From Ramlibacter sp. Leaf400 (lineage in GTDB: Bacteria > Pseudomonadota > Gammaproteobacteria > Burkholderiales > Burkholderiaceae_C): a stretch of DNA of 64,000 nucleotides. The notes beneath the pieces were generated by a model. The model was given only the letters and a program-made list of their open reading frames with translations, had not been told where the DNA came from and did not search any database. The DNA is taken from NCBI RefSeq assembly GCF_001424545.1, contig NZ_LMQL01000008.1, forward strand, positions 1 through 64,000, in the 5' to 3' direction. This document shows, in pieces, positions 36,218 to 45,083 of the stretch; within the stretch, counting starts at the first letter, position 1; every line of letters starts with the position of its first letter. The translations under genes and the position numbers were made by a program.

Positions 36218-38173
36218 TCAGATCTCGATCTTGGAGCCCAGCTCCACCACCGCGTTGTTGGGCAGCTTGAGGAAGTCCGCCGCCGCGCCGGCGTTGTGGT
36301 GCATCTGGGCGAACAGCTTCTCGCGCCAGGGCGCCATGCCGCTGCCGATGGTGGGCACGACCACGTCGCGCGAGAGGAAGTAGCTGGTGGTCATGGGCTG
36401 GATCTCGCAGCCGCGGGTGCGCATGTGTTCCAGCGCGCGCGGCACGTCGAAGTCGTTCTTGAAGCCGTAGTGGACCACCACCTGCCAGCAGTTGTGGCCG
36501 AGCGGCTCGACCTCCAGCCGCTTGGTGCCGCCGATCCAGGGCACCTCGTGGCTGCGCACCGTGACGAACAGGTTGTGGTCGTGCAGCACCTTGTTGTGCT
36601 TGAGGTTGTGCAGCAGCGCGTTAGGCACCGCGCCGGGTTCCGCCGTGAGGAAAACCGCCGTGCCCTCCACCCGCGTGGGCGGGTTGACGAACACCGCGTC
36701 CAGGAAGCTGGGCAGGTCGATGGCGTCGGCCCGCAGCTTCTCGTTGAGGATGGCGCGGCCCTTCTTCCACGTCATCATCAGCGTGAAGATGAAGCTGCCG
36801 ATCATCAGCGGGAACCAGCCGCCCGCCAGCAGCTTGAGCATGTTGGACGCGAAGAAGGCGAAGTCCACCAGGAAGAAGCAGCCGGTGGCGGCCACGCACA
36901 GCCACAGCGGGTACTTCCAGCTGTAGCGGATCACGAAAAACGTGAGCGTGGTGGTGATCAGCATGTCCAGCGTGACCGCGATGCCGTAGGCCGCCGCCAG
37001 GTTGCTCGAGGAGCGGAACAGCACCACCGCCAGCACGATGGCCACGAACAGGCCCCAGTTGACGAACGGGATGTAGATCTGGCCGGTCTCGCGCACGCTG
37101 GTGTGCTGCACGTCCATGCGCGGCAGGTAGCCCAGCTGCATGGCCTGGCGGGTCACGCTGAAGGCGCCCGTGATCAGGGCCTGCGACGCGATCACCGTCG
37201 CGGCGGTGGCCAGCCCCACCAGCGGCAGCAGCGCCCAGTCCGGCGCCATCAGGAAGAACGGGTTCTTCACCGCGTCGGGCCGGTCCAGCAGCAGCGCGCC
37301 CTGGCCGAAGTAGTTGAGCGTCAGCGAGGGCATCACCACCGCGAACCAGGCCAGCCGGATCGGCTTCTTGCCGAAGTGGCCCAGGTCGGCGTACAGCGCC
37401 TCGGCGCCGGTGACGCACAGCACCACCGCGCCCAGGACGATGAAGGTGGTGCCGGGGTGGTGCCACATGAAGCCGATCGCATGGTGCGGGCTGATGGCCT
37501 GCAGGATCTCGGGGTGGCGCAGGATGTTGCCCACGCCCAGCACGGCCAGCACGCCGAACCACACCACGGTGATCGGGCCGAAGTAGCGGCCGACGCCGCC
37601 GGTGCCGTTCTTCTGCACGGCAAAAAGGCCGAACAGGATCAGCAGCGTGAGCGGGATCACCCATTCGGCAAAGCGCGGCGACACCACCTCCAGGCCCTCG
37701 ACCGCCGACAGCACCGAGATCGCCGGCGTGATGACGCCGTCGCCGTAGAACAGCGAGGTGCCGAAGATGCCGATGGCCAGCAGCACCGAGCGCAGGCGGG
37801 GCTTGTCCTTCACCGCCTGCGAGGCCAGGGCCAGCATGGCGATCAGGCCGCCCTCGCCGTTGTTGTCGGCCCGCAGCACCAGCACCACGTACTTGAGCGA
37901 GACGATGACCGTCAGCGTCCAGAAGAAGATCGAGAGGATCCCGTAGACGTTGCCGGTGGTGAATTCCACGTGCCCGGAGCCGAAGACTTCCTTCAGCGAG
38001 TACAGGACACTGGTGCCGATGTCGCCGTAGACGACGCCGATGGCGGCCAGGGTGAGCGCCGCAAGCGGTGATTTGGAGCTTTGCAAGTCAGGGCCCCGTC
38101 TTGGCGCCGGCACGGCCGGCGGCGGGGTTCCGTTCCTTAGGGGACGGTTATTGTGCGCCTTTTGTCGCGCCAT
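36218..38173 (-). CDS. kup: Low-affinity potassium transporter Kup
   Basis: K+/H+ symporter of the inner membrane. The 651-residue protein has about 12 helices, beginning with [28 protein letters not shown], then [19 protein letters not shown] and [15 protein letters not shown], and a cytoplasmic C-terminal domain of about 150 residues. A start at 38173 (MARQKAHNN) is an ATG; an upstream non-ATG start would add five residues. It is surrounded by glutathione genes. Confidence 0.95.
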   Translation of the reverse strand: MARQKAHNNRPLRNGTPPPAVPAPRRGPDLQSSKSPLAALTLAAIGVVYGDIGTSVLYSLKEVFGSGHVEFTTGNVYGILSIFFWTLTVIVSLKYVVLVLRADNNGEGGLIAMLALASQAVKDKPRLRSVLLAIGIFGTSLFYGDGVITPAISVLSAVEGLEVVSPRFAEWVIPLTLLILFGLFAVQKNGTGGVGRYFGPITVVWFGVLAVLGVGNILRHPEILQAISPHHAIGFMWHHPGTTFIVLGAVVLCVTGAEALYADLGHFGKKPIRLAWFAVVMPSLTLNYFGQGALLLDRPDAVKNPFFLMAPDWALLPLVGLATAATVIASQALITGAFSVTRQAMQLGYLPRMDVQHTSVRETGQIYIPFVNWGLFVAIVLAVVLFRSSSNLAAAYGIAVTLDMLITTTLTFFVIRYSWKYPLWLCVAATGCFFLVDFAFFASNMLKLLAGGWFPLMIGSFIFTLMMTWKKGRAILNEKLRADAIDLPSFLDAVFVNPPTRVEGTAVFLTAEPGAVPNALLHNLKHNKVLHDHNLFVTVRSHEVPWIGGTKRLEVEPLGHNCWQVVVHYGFKNDFDVPRALEHMRTRGCEIQPMTTSYFLSRDVVVPTIGSGMAPWREKLFAQMHHNAGAAADFLKLPNNAVVELGSKIEI

Positions 38174-38203
38174 GTTGCAGCGCAACAACCGCCCGCAAGC
38201 GCT

Positions 38204-39499
38204 TTAGTCGTAGCTCTCGGCTTCCGGGTCGGTGGCCTCGAGCTCGTAGCTGGCGGCCAGCATGGCCAGGCGGCCGATCACCCCGTACATGTAGAAGCGG
38301 TTGGGGGCGCTGGCGCCGGGTTTCTCGCCGGGCTGGGGTAAGCGCGTACTCTCGGCGAAAGCGAGTGGCACGAACCCCGCACCTGGCGCGTTGAGGTTCT
38401 CGTCGATGCCGCGCTCGGGGTGCACCCGGTAGAAGCCGCCGACCACGTAGCGGTCCATCATGTAGACCACCGGCTCGGCCACGGCGTCATGGATGCGTTC
38501 GTAGGTCTGGACGCCCTCCTGGATGATGACGTCGTTGACTTCGCGGCCGTCCTTGACGACGGACATCTTGTTCTTGGCCCGACGGCTGAGCTGGTCCAGG
38601 TCCTTGACGTCGCGCACGGTCATGATGCCCATGCCGTAGGTGCCGTTGTCGGCCTTGACGATCACGAACGGCTTCTCGTTGATGCCGTATTCCTTGTACT
38701 TCTTGCGGATGCGGGTCAGCAGCGCATCGACGTTGGTGGTCAGGCAGTCCATGCCCGAGCCCTCGGCGAAGTCGATCTCCCCGCACTTGTTGTACATGGG
38801 ATTGATCAGCCACGGGTCGATGCCCAGCATCTTGCCGAAGCGCTTGGACACCTCCTCGTAGCTCTGGAAGTGGCGGCTCTTGCGCCGCACCGACCAGCCC
38901 GCGTGCAGCGGCGGCAGCAGGTACTGCTCGTGCAGGTCCTCCAGGATGCCGGGCGGGCCGGCCGAGAGGTCGTTGTTGAGCAGGATGGTGCAGGGATCGA
39001 AGTCCTTCAGGCCCAGCCGCGTCTTGGTGCGCACCACCGGCTCCAGCACGATCGATTCGCCGGTGGGCAGGTTGATCGTGGTGGGCTCCTTGATCTCCGG
39101 GCTGATGGAGCCGATGCGAACGTTCAGCCCCGCCATGTGGAAGACGCGCTTCAACTGCAGCACGTTGGCCAGGTAGAACGTGTTGCGCGTGTGGTTCTCG
39201 GGGATCACCAGCAGGTTGCGCGCCTCGGGGCAAATCTTCTCGATGGCCGCCATCGCGGCCTGCACCGCCAGCGGCAGCATCTCCTGCGTCAGGTTGTTCC
39301 AGCCGCCGGGGAACAGGTTGGTGTCCACCGGGGCCAGCTTGAAGCCGGCATTGCGCACGTCCACCGAGGTATAGAACGGCGGCGTGTGCTCCATCCACTC
39401 GAGCCGGAACCAGCGCTCGATGGCGGGCATAGACTCCAGGATGCGTTCCTCGAGTTCGTTGATCGGCCCGGACAGGGCCGTGATGAGGTGGGGGACCAT
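38204..39499 (-). CDS. gshA: Glutamate-cysteine ligase (proteobacterial GshA, type 3)
   Basis: First step of glutathione synthesis. The 431-residue product begins MVPHLITALSGPINELEERIL and contains PPFYTSVDVRNAGFKLAPVDTNLFPGGWNNL, LVIPENHTRNTFYLANV and FVIVKADNGTYGMGIMTV, the pattern of the GshA form used in beta- and some other proteobacteria, unrelated to E. coli GshA. It is followed by kup after 30 bases, GST and gshB. Confidence 0.93.
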   Translation of the reverse strand: MVPHLITALSGPINELEERILESMPAIERWFRLEWMEHTPPFYTSVDVRNAGFKLAPVDTNLFPGGWNNLTQEMLPLAVQAAMAAIEKICPEARNLLVIPENHTRNTFYLANVLQLKRVFHMAGLNVRIGSISPEIKEPTTINLPTGESIVLEPVVRTKTRLGLKDFDPCTILLNNDLSAGPPGILEDLHEQYLLPPLHAGWSVRRKSRHFQSYEEVSKRFGKMLGIDPWLINPMYNKCGEIDFAEGSGMDCLTTNVDALLTRIRKKYKEYGINEKPFVIVKADNGTYGMGIMTVRDVKDLDQLSRRAKNKMSVVKDGREVNDVIIQEGVQTYERIHDAVAEPVVYMMDRYVVGGFYRVHPERGIDENLNAPGAGFVPLAFAESTRLPQPGEKPGASAPNRFYMYGVIGRLAMLAASYELEATDPEAESYD

Positions 39500-39576
39500 G
39501 CAAACGCTCGCTCGAGGGAGTTGTCCAGACGATTGTAGGAATCTGGGGGCGCGCGCGGCGCTTGCAAGCCGCGGGC

Positions 39577-40590
39577 TTACGCCGCCGGTCGGGCCAGGGG
39601 CAGGTTGAGCAGCAGGTTCTGGGGCTTCAGGCGCAGGCGGTTGGCTTCGTCCATGGCCATCGCCAGGTACACGGGGTGGCCGGCCACCTGCGGCAGCACG
39701 ACCTGCGGCTCGTCGAAGTCCAGCCGGAACAGGCACAGCATGCGCTTGCCCTGCGCCGGATCGACCTCTTCGCCCTGGTACAGCGCATTGAGCACGGCGC
39801 TGGCCTGCGCATCCAGCCCGACGTGCCAGACCCACTGCTCGTCGTCGATCTCGCCTTCGGGCTGCACCCGCACGTCGACGGCCAGGAAGTGCTTCACCCA
39901 GCGCTCGATCACGCGGCACAGCGCGGCCAGCGCGGGCTGGCCGTGGTTGAGGCTGATGACGAAATCGTGCGCCTCGCTGCGGGCCCAGTAGCCGTCGGCG
40001 TTGTCGTCGCCCAGCACGTCCAGTTCGGCGGTGCGCGGCATGGCGCCGGCCTGGCGCAGCAGCTCGCCGATGCCGCCGAAGCTGGCCTGGGCCTGGCGCT
40101 CGACGGTCTGCTCGTCCGCGGCCATGACGTGGCCGTCGTCCTGGATGGCGATGCGCTGGGTGCGGAACAGCATCTCCGCCGCTCGCGCCTCCATCGGCGT
40201 CGCTTCGTCGCCCAGCACCTGGCGCAGGATCACCTGCGTGAGCAGGTGCACCAGCACCGGCGGCACGTCGACGTCGGCGCGGAACAGCTGCAGGTAGCTG
40301 CCTTCCAGCGTCGGGCGCACCAGCAGCCTTTCGCGGAAACGCAGCCAGACCTGGTAGTTGGCGCGCGCGTCCTCGTCGGCCAGGGCCTGCAGCCGGGCCG
40401 CGTCGACGGCCTGGCGGGGCGCGTCGAGCAGGGCGTGGTGCAGTGCGCGTTCGGCGTCGCAGGACTCGGCCACCGGCGCCAGCTCGGGGCGCAGCAGCAG
40501 GCTGCGCAGGAAGTCGTCGGTCACGAGCAGCTGGCCGTCGGGGGCGCGCTGCAGGAGGTGCCAGCCGCAGCCGGTCCAGAAATCGGGCAT
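39577..40590 (-). CDS. DUF6352-like hypothetical protein
   Basis: A 337-residue soluble protein beginning MPDFWTGCGWHLL, a conserved N-terminus of a Burkholderiales family I recall as DUF6352. LLQRAPDGQLLVTDDFLRSLLLRPELAPV and FVISLNHGQPALAALCRVIERWVKHFL are further recognisable segments. No catalytic motif or membrane segment is evident. It follows proA by 8 bases and so is probably co-transcribed with proA. Function unknown; the family name is from memory. Confidence 0.7.
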   Translation of the reverse strand: MPDFWTGCGWHLLQRAPDGQLLVTDDFLRSLLLRPELAPVAESCDAERALHHALLDAPRQAVDAARLQALADEDARANYQVWLRFRERLLVRPTLEGSYLQLFRADVDVPPVLVHLLTQVILRQVLGDEATPMEARAAEMLFRTQRIAIQDDGHVMAADEQTVERQAQASFGGIGELLRQAGAMPRTAELDVLGDDNADGYWARSEAHDFVISLNHGQPALAALCRVIERWVKHFLAVDVRVQPEGEIDDEQWVWHVGLDAQASAVLNALYQGEEVDPAQGKRMLCLFRLDFDEPQVVLPQVAGHPVYLAMAMDEANRLRLKPQNLLLNLPLARPAA

Positions 40591-40598
40591 GGGCGGCA

Positions 40599-41879
40599 CT
40601 AGCGGCGGATCTCGCCCTGGCCGAGCACCACCCACTTGAGCGAGGTCAGGCCTTCGAGGCCGACCGGTCCGCGCGCGTGGAACTTGTCGGTGCTGATGCC
40701 GATCTCGGCGCCCAGCCCGTACTCGAAGCCGTCGGCGAAGCGGGTGCTGGCGTTGACCATCACGCTGGCCGAGTCCACCTCGCGCAGGAAGCGCTGCGCG
40801 TGCACGTGGTCGCGCGTGACGATGGCGTCGGTGTGGTGGCTGGAATAGTGGTTGACGTGGGCGATGGCTTCATCGAGCCCGTCCACCACCTTGATGCTGA
40901 TGATGGGTGCGAGGTATTCCTCGTACCAGTCCTGCTCGGTGGCGTCCTGGAGGTTGGCGCCAGGCACTGAGGCCAGCACCTTCTTCGCCTCGGGATCGCA
41001 GCGCATCTCCACGCCCTTGGCGGCGTAGACCGCACCGATCTTCGGCAGGAACCGCGCCGCCACGCCGCGCGCGACCAGCAGGCCTTCGCTGGCATTGCAG
41101 GGGCTGTACTTCTGGGTCTTGGCGTTGTCGGCGATCGTCACCGCCATGTCGACGTCGCAGGGATCGTCGACGTACACGTGGCAGTTGCCGTCCAGGTGCT
41201 TGATCACGGGCACCTTGGCGTCGCGGCTGATGCGCTCGATCAGGCCCTTGCCGCCGCGCGGGATGATGACGTCGACGAACTGCGGCATGGCGATCAGCTG
41301 GCCCACGGCCTCGCGGTCGGTGGTCTGCACCAGCTGCACCGCGTCCTCGGGCAGGCCGGCCTCGGCCAGCGACTCGCGCACCAGGCGCGCCAGCGCCTTG
41401 CTGGATTCGATGGCCTCGGAGCCGCCGCGCAGGATGCAGGCGTTGCCGCTCTTGATCGACAGGCTGGCCGCCTCGATCGTCACGTTGGGACGGCTCTCGA
41501 ACACCATGCCGAACACACCGATCGGCACCCGCATCTGGCCCACGCGGATGCCGCTGGGCTGCTGGGCCATGCCGCGGATCTCGCCGATGAGGTCCGGCAT
41601 CGCCGCGAGCTGCTCGCAGCCTTCGGCCAGCGTCTGCACGATCTTCGGCGTGAGCTTGAGGCGGTCGACCAGGGGCGCGGCCAGGCCGGCGGCCTGCGCG
41701 CGCTCGATGTCCTTGGCGTTGTCTTTCGCGAGGACCTCGATGGAACCGCGCAGCCTGGCCGCGAGGGTCCGCAGCGCGCCGTTCTTCTCGGCGGCGGTCG
41801 CGGACGACATGCGGGCGGCGGCTTGCCGGGCCTGCACGCCCAGGGTCTGCATGTATTCGGCGATGTTGAGCGCGTTCAC
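40599..41879 (-). CDS. proA: Gamma-glutamyl phosphate reductase (glutamate-5-semialdehyde dehydrogenase)
   Basis: Second step of proline synthesis. The 426-residue aldehyde-dehydrogenase-fold enzyme has [33 protein letters not shown], the active-site cysteine in [13 protein letters not shown] and the C-terminal [22 protein letters not shown]. The partner proB is not in this window. It lies after holA, with palindromic repeat C between them. Confidence 0.97.
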   Translation of the reverse strand: MNALNIAEYMQTLGVQARQAAARMSSATAAEKNGALRTLAARLRGSIEVLAKDNAKDIERAQAAGLAAPLVDRLKLTPKIVQTLAEGCEQLAAMPDLIGEIRGMAQQPSGIRVGQMRVPIGVFGMVFESRPNVTIEAASLSIKSGNACILRGGSEAIESSKALARLVRESLAEAGLPEDAVQLVQTTDREAVGQLIAMPQFVDVIIPRGGKGLIERISRDAKVPVIKHLDGNCHVYVDDPCDVDMAVTIADNAKTQKYSPCNASEGLLVARGVAARFLPKIGAVYAAKGVEMRCDPEAKKVLASVPGANLQDATEQDWYEEYLAPIISIKVVDGLDEAIAHVNHYSSHHTDAIVTRDHVHAQRFLREVDSASVMVNASTRFADGFEYGLGAEIGISTDKFHARGPVGLEGLTSLKWVVLGQGEIRR

Positions 41880-41900
41880 AGGCCGATTATCCCGCCACTA

Positions 41901-41982
41901 CGTCGTCCCCGCGGAGGCGGGGAACCAGGGCTTGGTTTCGCCGCCCGGGGAAGCACTGGATTCCCGCCTTCGCGGGAATGAC
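41901..41982. repeat. Palindromic repeat doublet, copy C
   Basis: Arms CCCCGC-GGAG-GCGGGG and TTCCCGC-CTTC-GCGGGAA around a 27-base core, shorter and more diverged than in A but keeping CCCGGGGAAGC at its right end. It lies between holA and proA in the non-coding space of 165 bases. Confidence 0.8.
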
Positions 41983-42044
41983 AGGACAGGGGCGAGGGCG
42001 GTGACGCGGCCCGCGGGTCGGGAACGGGATGCCCGCCGCGCCGG

Positions 42045-43109
42045 TCAGCGGCGCTGGGCGGCCGGGGCGCACTCGCGGCAGAGGTCGCCCGCCAGCCGGT
42101 GCAGCGCCTGCCAGCCGTCCGTGGGCCAGCCCGGCGCCTTCAAACCCTTGACGATGCCGTCCACGGTGTGGGCCGCGTGCAGCAGGTTGTCCAGGGCCGT
42201 GGCCGACAGGCGCGGCAGAACGCGTTCGAACAGGCGCTCCTTGAGGCCCCAGACGCGCTGCTCGCGCAGCGCGACCGGCAGCGGCCGGCCGGCGCCCATC
42301 GCATCCTTGACCCGCTTGAGCGCGCGGATGTCCTCGGCCAGCGTGTAGTGCACCAGCACCTCGGCCTCGCCTTCGGCCTGCAGGCCATCGAGCATGCGCT
42401 GCACGCGCGCGAGCTGGCCGGCCAGCACCGCCTCGGAGAGCTTGAAGACGTCGTAGCGGGCCACGTTCAGCACGGCGCTTTCCACCTGCTCGAAGCTCAG
42501 CTCGCCCGCGGGGTACAGCAGGGCAAGCTTCTGGATTTCCTGGTGCGCGGCCAGCAGGTTGCCTTCGACGCGGTCGGCGAAGAACTGCAGCGTGCGCTGG
42601 CCCTCCTCGCCGGCCCCGACGCGCTGCTCCTGGCGGGCCAGGCGCTGCGCGATCCATTGCGGCAGCGCCGCGCGCTCGATGCCCTCCACCTGGATCGTCA
42701 CGCCGTAGCTCTCCAGCGCGCCGAACCACGCGCCGGTCTTGGTCATCTTGTCCAGGCGCGGCAGCAGCACCAGCGTGAGCGTGCTGTCGTTGCCTTCGGC
42801 GCTCTGCGCCAGTTGCTGCAGCGCGGGGCTGCCCTCCTTGCCGGGCTTGCCCGAAGGGATGCGGATCTCGACGATCTGCCGCTCGGCGAACAGGCTGAGC
42901 GAACCGCCGGCCGCGAGCACCTCGCTCCAGTCGAAGTGCGCGCCGGCGACGGTGTGGACGGTGCGTTCGGTGTAGCCCTGGGTTTTCGCCGCGGCGCGGA
43001 TGGCATCGGCGGCCTCCTGCACCAGCAGGGGCTCGTCGCCGTGCAGGGTGTAGAGCGACTTCAGGCCCTTGGCGAGGTGCGCGGACAGCTGGGCGGGGGC
43101 GAGCTGCAT
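42045..43109 (-). CDS. holA: DNA polymerase III delta subunit
   Basis: Opens the beta clamp in the clamp loader. The 354-residue protein has LYTLHGDEPLLVQEAADAIRAAA at the N-terminus, LVLLPRLDKMTKTGAWFGALE in the middle, LLAAHQEIQKLALLY, and the C-terminal collar domain with LAEDIRALKRVKDA, all typical of HolA, which has a degenerate P-loop. It normally follows lptE directly in this lineage; here rocD and repeat D separate them. Confidence 0.93.
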   Translation of the reverse strand: MQLAPAQLSAHLAKGLKSLYTLHGDEPLLVQEAADAIRAAAKTQGYTERTVHTVAGAHFDWSEVLAAGGSLSLFAERQIVEIRIPSGKPGKEGSPALQQLAQSAEGNDSTLTLVLLPRLDKMTKTGAWFGALESYGVTIQVEGIERAALPQWIAQRLARQEQRVGAGEEGQRTLQFFADRVEGNLLAAHQEIQKLALLYPAGELSFEQVESAVLNVARYDVFKLSEAVLAGQLARVQRMLDGLQAEGEAEVLVHYTLAEDIRALKRVKDAMGAGRPLPVALREQRVWGLKERLFERVLPRLSATALDNLLHAAHTVDGIVKGLKAPGWPTDGWQALHRLAGDLCRECAPAAQRR

Positions 43110-43163
43110 GGGCGGAGATTGTAGGTGCGGGCTCCGCGGTCCCGGCCTTCGTGCCCACTCTCC

Positions 43164-43255
43164 CGTCATTCCCGCGAAGGCGGGAATCCAGGACGTCCGC
43201 CTTCCAGAAGCACCGAGACGCGCTGCGCTGGATTCCCGCCTTCGCGGGAATGACG
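43164..43255. repeat. Palindromic repeat doublet, copy D
   Basis: Arms ATTCCCGC-GAAG-GCGGGAAT and ATTCCCGC-CTTC-GCGGGAAT flank a 36-base core starting ACGTCCGCCTTC as in copy A. It ends 3 bases from the stop of the aminotransferase gene. Confidence 0.85.
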
Positions 43256-43258
43256 GGG

Positions 43259-44488
43259 CTAGGGGCGCAACACCACCTCGCGGAAGACCCCGCACGCCTT
43301 GTCGATCAGCGCCCTCGTGATCGTCAGCGGAGGCGCGAAGCGGATCACCGTCTCGTGCGTTTCCTTCGACAACACGCCGCGCTCGGCCAGCCTCTCCACC
43401 AGCCGCCGCGCGCTGCCGTGCGCCGGGTCGATGTCGACGCCGACCCACAGTCCGCGACCGCGCACGTCGCGGATCAGCGGTCCCGCGGCCTTTTGCACCT
43501 CCTGAAGGCGGTCCATCAGGTAGGGCCCCAGCTCGGCCGCGCGATCGACCAGGTGCTCCTCCTCCAGCACGCGCAAGCCTTCCAGCGCCACCGCCGCCGC
43601 CAGCGCGTTGCCGCCGAAGGTCGAGCCGTGGCTGCCCGGGTCGAACACGTTCATCACCGCGTCGTCGGCCAGGAAGGCGCTCACCGGCAGCAGCCCGCCG
43701 CCCAGCGCCTTGCCCAGGATCAGCCCGTCGGGCCGGATGCCTTCGTGCTCGAAAGCGAACCAGCGGCCGGTGCGGCCCAGCCCGGCCTGCACCTCGTCGT
43801 CGATCAGCAGCACGCGATTCTTCGTGCACCAGTCGCGCAGCGCCCGGAAGAACCCGGGCGGCGGCACCACCACGCCCGCCTCGCCCTGGATGGGCTCGAT
43901 CAGCACGGCGCAGGTGTGGGGCGAGGCCGCGGCCTCGATGCTGGCCATGTCGCCGAAATCGAAGTGGCGGAATCCCGGCGTGAACGGCCCGAAGCCGGCG
44001 CGGTACTCGGGCTCGCTGGAGAAGCCGATGATGGTGTTGGTGCGCCCGTGGAAGTTGCCGCGCGCCACCAGGATCTCGGCCTGGCCGTCGGGGATGCCCT
44101 TGACGCGGTAGCCCCAGCGGCGGGCGCACTTGATCGCGGTCTCCACCGCCTCGGCGCCGGTGTTCATCGGCAGCGCGCGGTCGAATCCGGCCACCGAGCA
44201 CAGCTTGGCCAGGAAAGGCCCCAGCGTGTTGCCGTAGTAGGCGCGAGAGGTCACCGCCACCTTGCCGAGCTGGCGCTGGGCGGCCGCGACCAACCGCGGG
44301 TGCAGGTGGCCGTGGCTCACGGCCGAGTACGCGCCCATCATGTCGATGTACTCGCGGCCCTCGACGTCCCACACCAGGCAGTCGAGCGCCCGGTCCACGA
44401 CCACCGGGACGGGGAGGTAATTGCGCGCCCCGTAGCGCGCTTCCAGGGCAACATAGTCGCCGCTGCCGGGTCCGGTCTGGCTGTCCAT
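43259..44488 (-). CDS. rocD: Ornithine aminotransferase
   Basis: Transfers the delta-amino group of ornithine to 2-oxoglutarate, making glutamate-5-semialdehyde for proline or arginine catabolism. The 409-residue fold-type I PLP enzyme has NYLPVPVVVDRALDCLVWDVEG, MNTGAEAVETAIKCARRWGY, LIDDEVQAGLGRTG and the PLP lysine in LILGKALGGGLLPVSA; GNFHGRTNTIIGFSSEP is typical of RocD. The start at 44488 has GGGAG 8 bases upstream. It interrupts the usual leuS-lptE-holA-proA order, and its product is also the product of ProA. Confidence 0.9.
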   Translation of the reverse strand: MDSQTGPGSGDYVALEARYGARNYLPVPVVVDRALDCLVWDVEGREYIDMMGAYSAVSHGHLHPRLVAAAQRQLGKVAVTSRAYYGNTLGPFLAKLCSVAGFDRALPMNTGAEAVETAIKCARRWGYRVKGIPDGQAEILVARGNFHGRTNTIIGFSSEPEYRAGFGPFTPGFRHFDFGDMASIEAAASPHTCAVLIEPIQGEAGVVVPPPGFFRALRDWCTKNRVLLIDDEVQAGLGRTGRWFAFEHEGIRPDGLILGKALGGGLLPVSAFLADDAVMNVFDPGSHGSTFGGNALAAAVALEGLRVLEEEHLVDRAAELGPYLMDRLQEVQKAAGPLIRDVRGRGLWVGVDIDPAHGSARRLVERLAERGVLSKETHETVIRFAPPLTITRALIDKACGVFREVVLRP

Positions 44489-44592
44489 CGCAGCGCTCCC
44501 GCGGGCCGGGGAACGGCCCTTGTTGAGCCAGTCTAGGCCGCGCGCGACCATGGCGGCGTCGGAGAACGCCGCGACAACATGGCCCGAGGGGG

Positions 44593-45081
44593 TTATACGG
44601 TCTTGACCGCCGCCAGCCGGCGCATGAGCTGCTGCACCAGGTCGGTCTGCATGTCGCGGTAGAGCAGGCCCTCTTCCGCTTCCTTGGCCAGCACGGCCGA
44701 TTCGTTGAAGCTGATGTCGCGCTGCTGGACCAGCTCGGTCTCCGGGATCAGCTCGCGGCCCTGCGGCGTGCGCAGGCGGAACTTGACCTTGGAGCGCAGC
44801 TGGAACTCGCGCACTTGGCCGCTGGCGTTCAGGCCCACGACAACCTTCTCGCGCAGCTCGGCCAGCAGGTCCAGGATCACCTGCGCCTGGTCGGCCGGGG
44901 TCTGGCGCGGCGTCACCTGCACGTTGCCGGCGGCGCCCATGGTGCGGCGCAGTTCGTTGGCCACCGGCCCGGCGGCGGGGATGGCGATGGTCTGGAAGGC
45001 GAAGTCGGGCGCCTTGCGCAGCTCGAAGCCGCAGCCCGCGAGCGCGGCGCCACCGGCGGCCAGGAACAGGCGGCGGTCCAT
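44593..45081 (-). CDS. lptE: LPS-assembly lipoprotein LptE
   Basis: Outer-membrane lipoprotein that plugs the LptD barrel during LPS insertion. The 162-residue protein has a twin-arginine-like start (MDRRLFLAAGGAALAGC) with lipobox LAGC at 14-17, then CGFELRKAPDFAFQTIAI, which is typical, and a basic C-terminus. It follows leuS by 2 bases, the classical leuS-lptE order. Confidence 0.93.
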   Translation of the reverse strand: MDRRLFLAAGGAALAGCGFELRKAPDFAFQTIAIPAAGPVANELRRTMGAAGNVQVTPRQTPADQAQVILDLLAELREKVVVGLNASGQVREFQLRSKVKFRLRTPQGRELIPETELVQQRDISFNESAVLAKEAEEGLLYRDMQTDLVQQLMRRLAAVKTV

Positions 45082-45083
45082 GC

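Noticed and set aside
32719-43255. Palindromic repeats as a CRISPR or attachment site
   Set aside because: Copies are hundreds to thousands of bases apart, in both orientations, with conserved cores; this fits interspersed REP-like elements.
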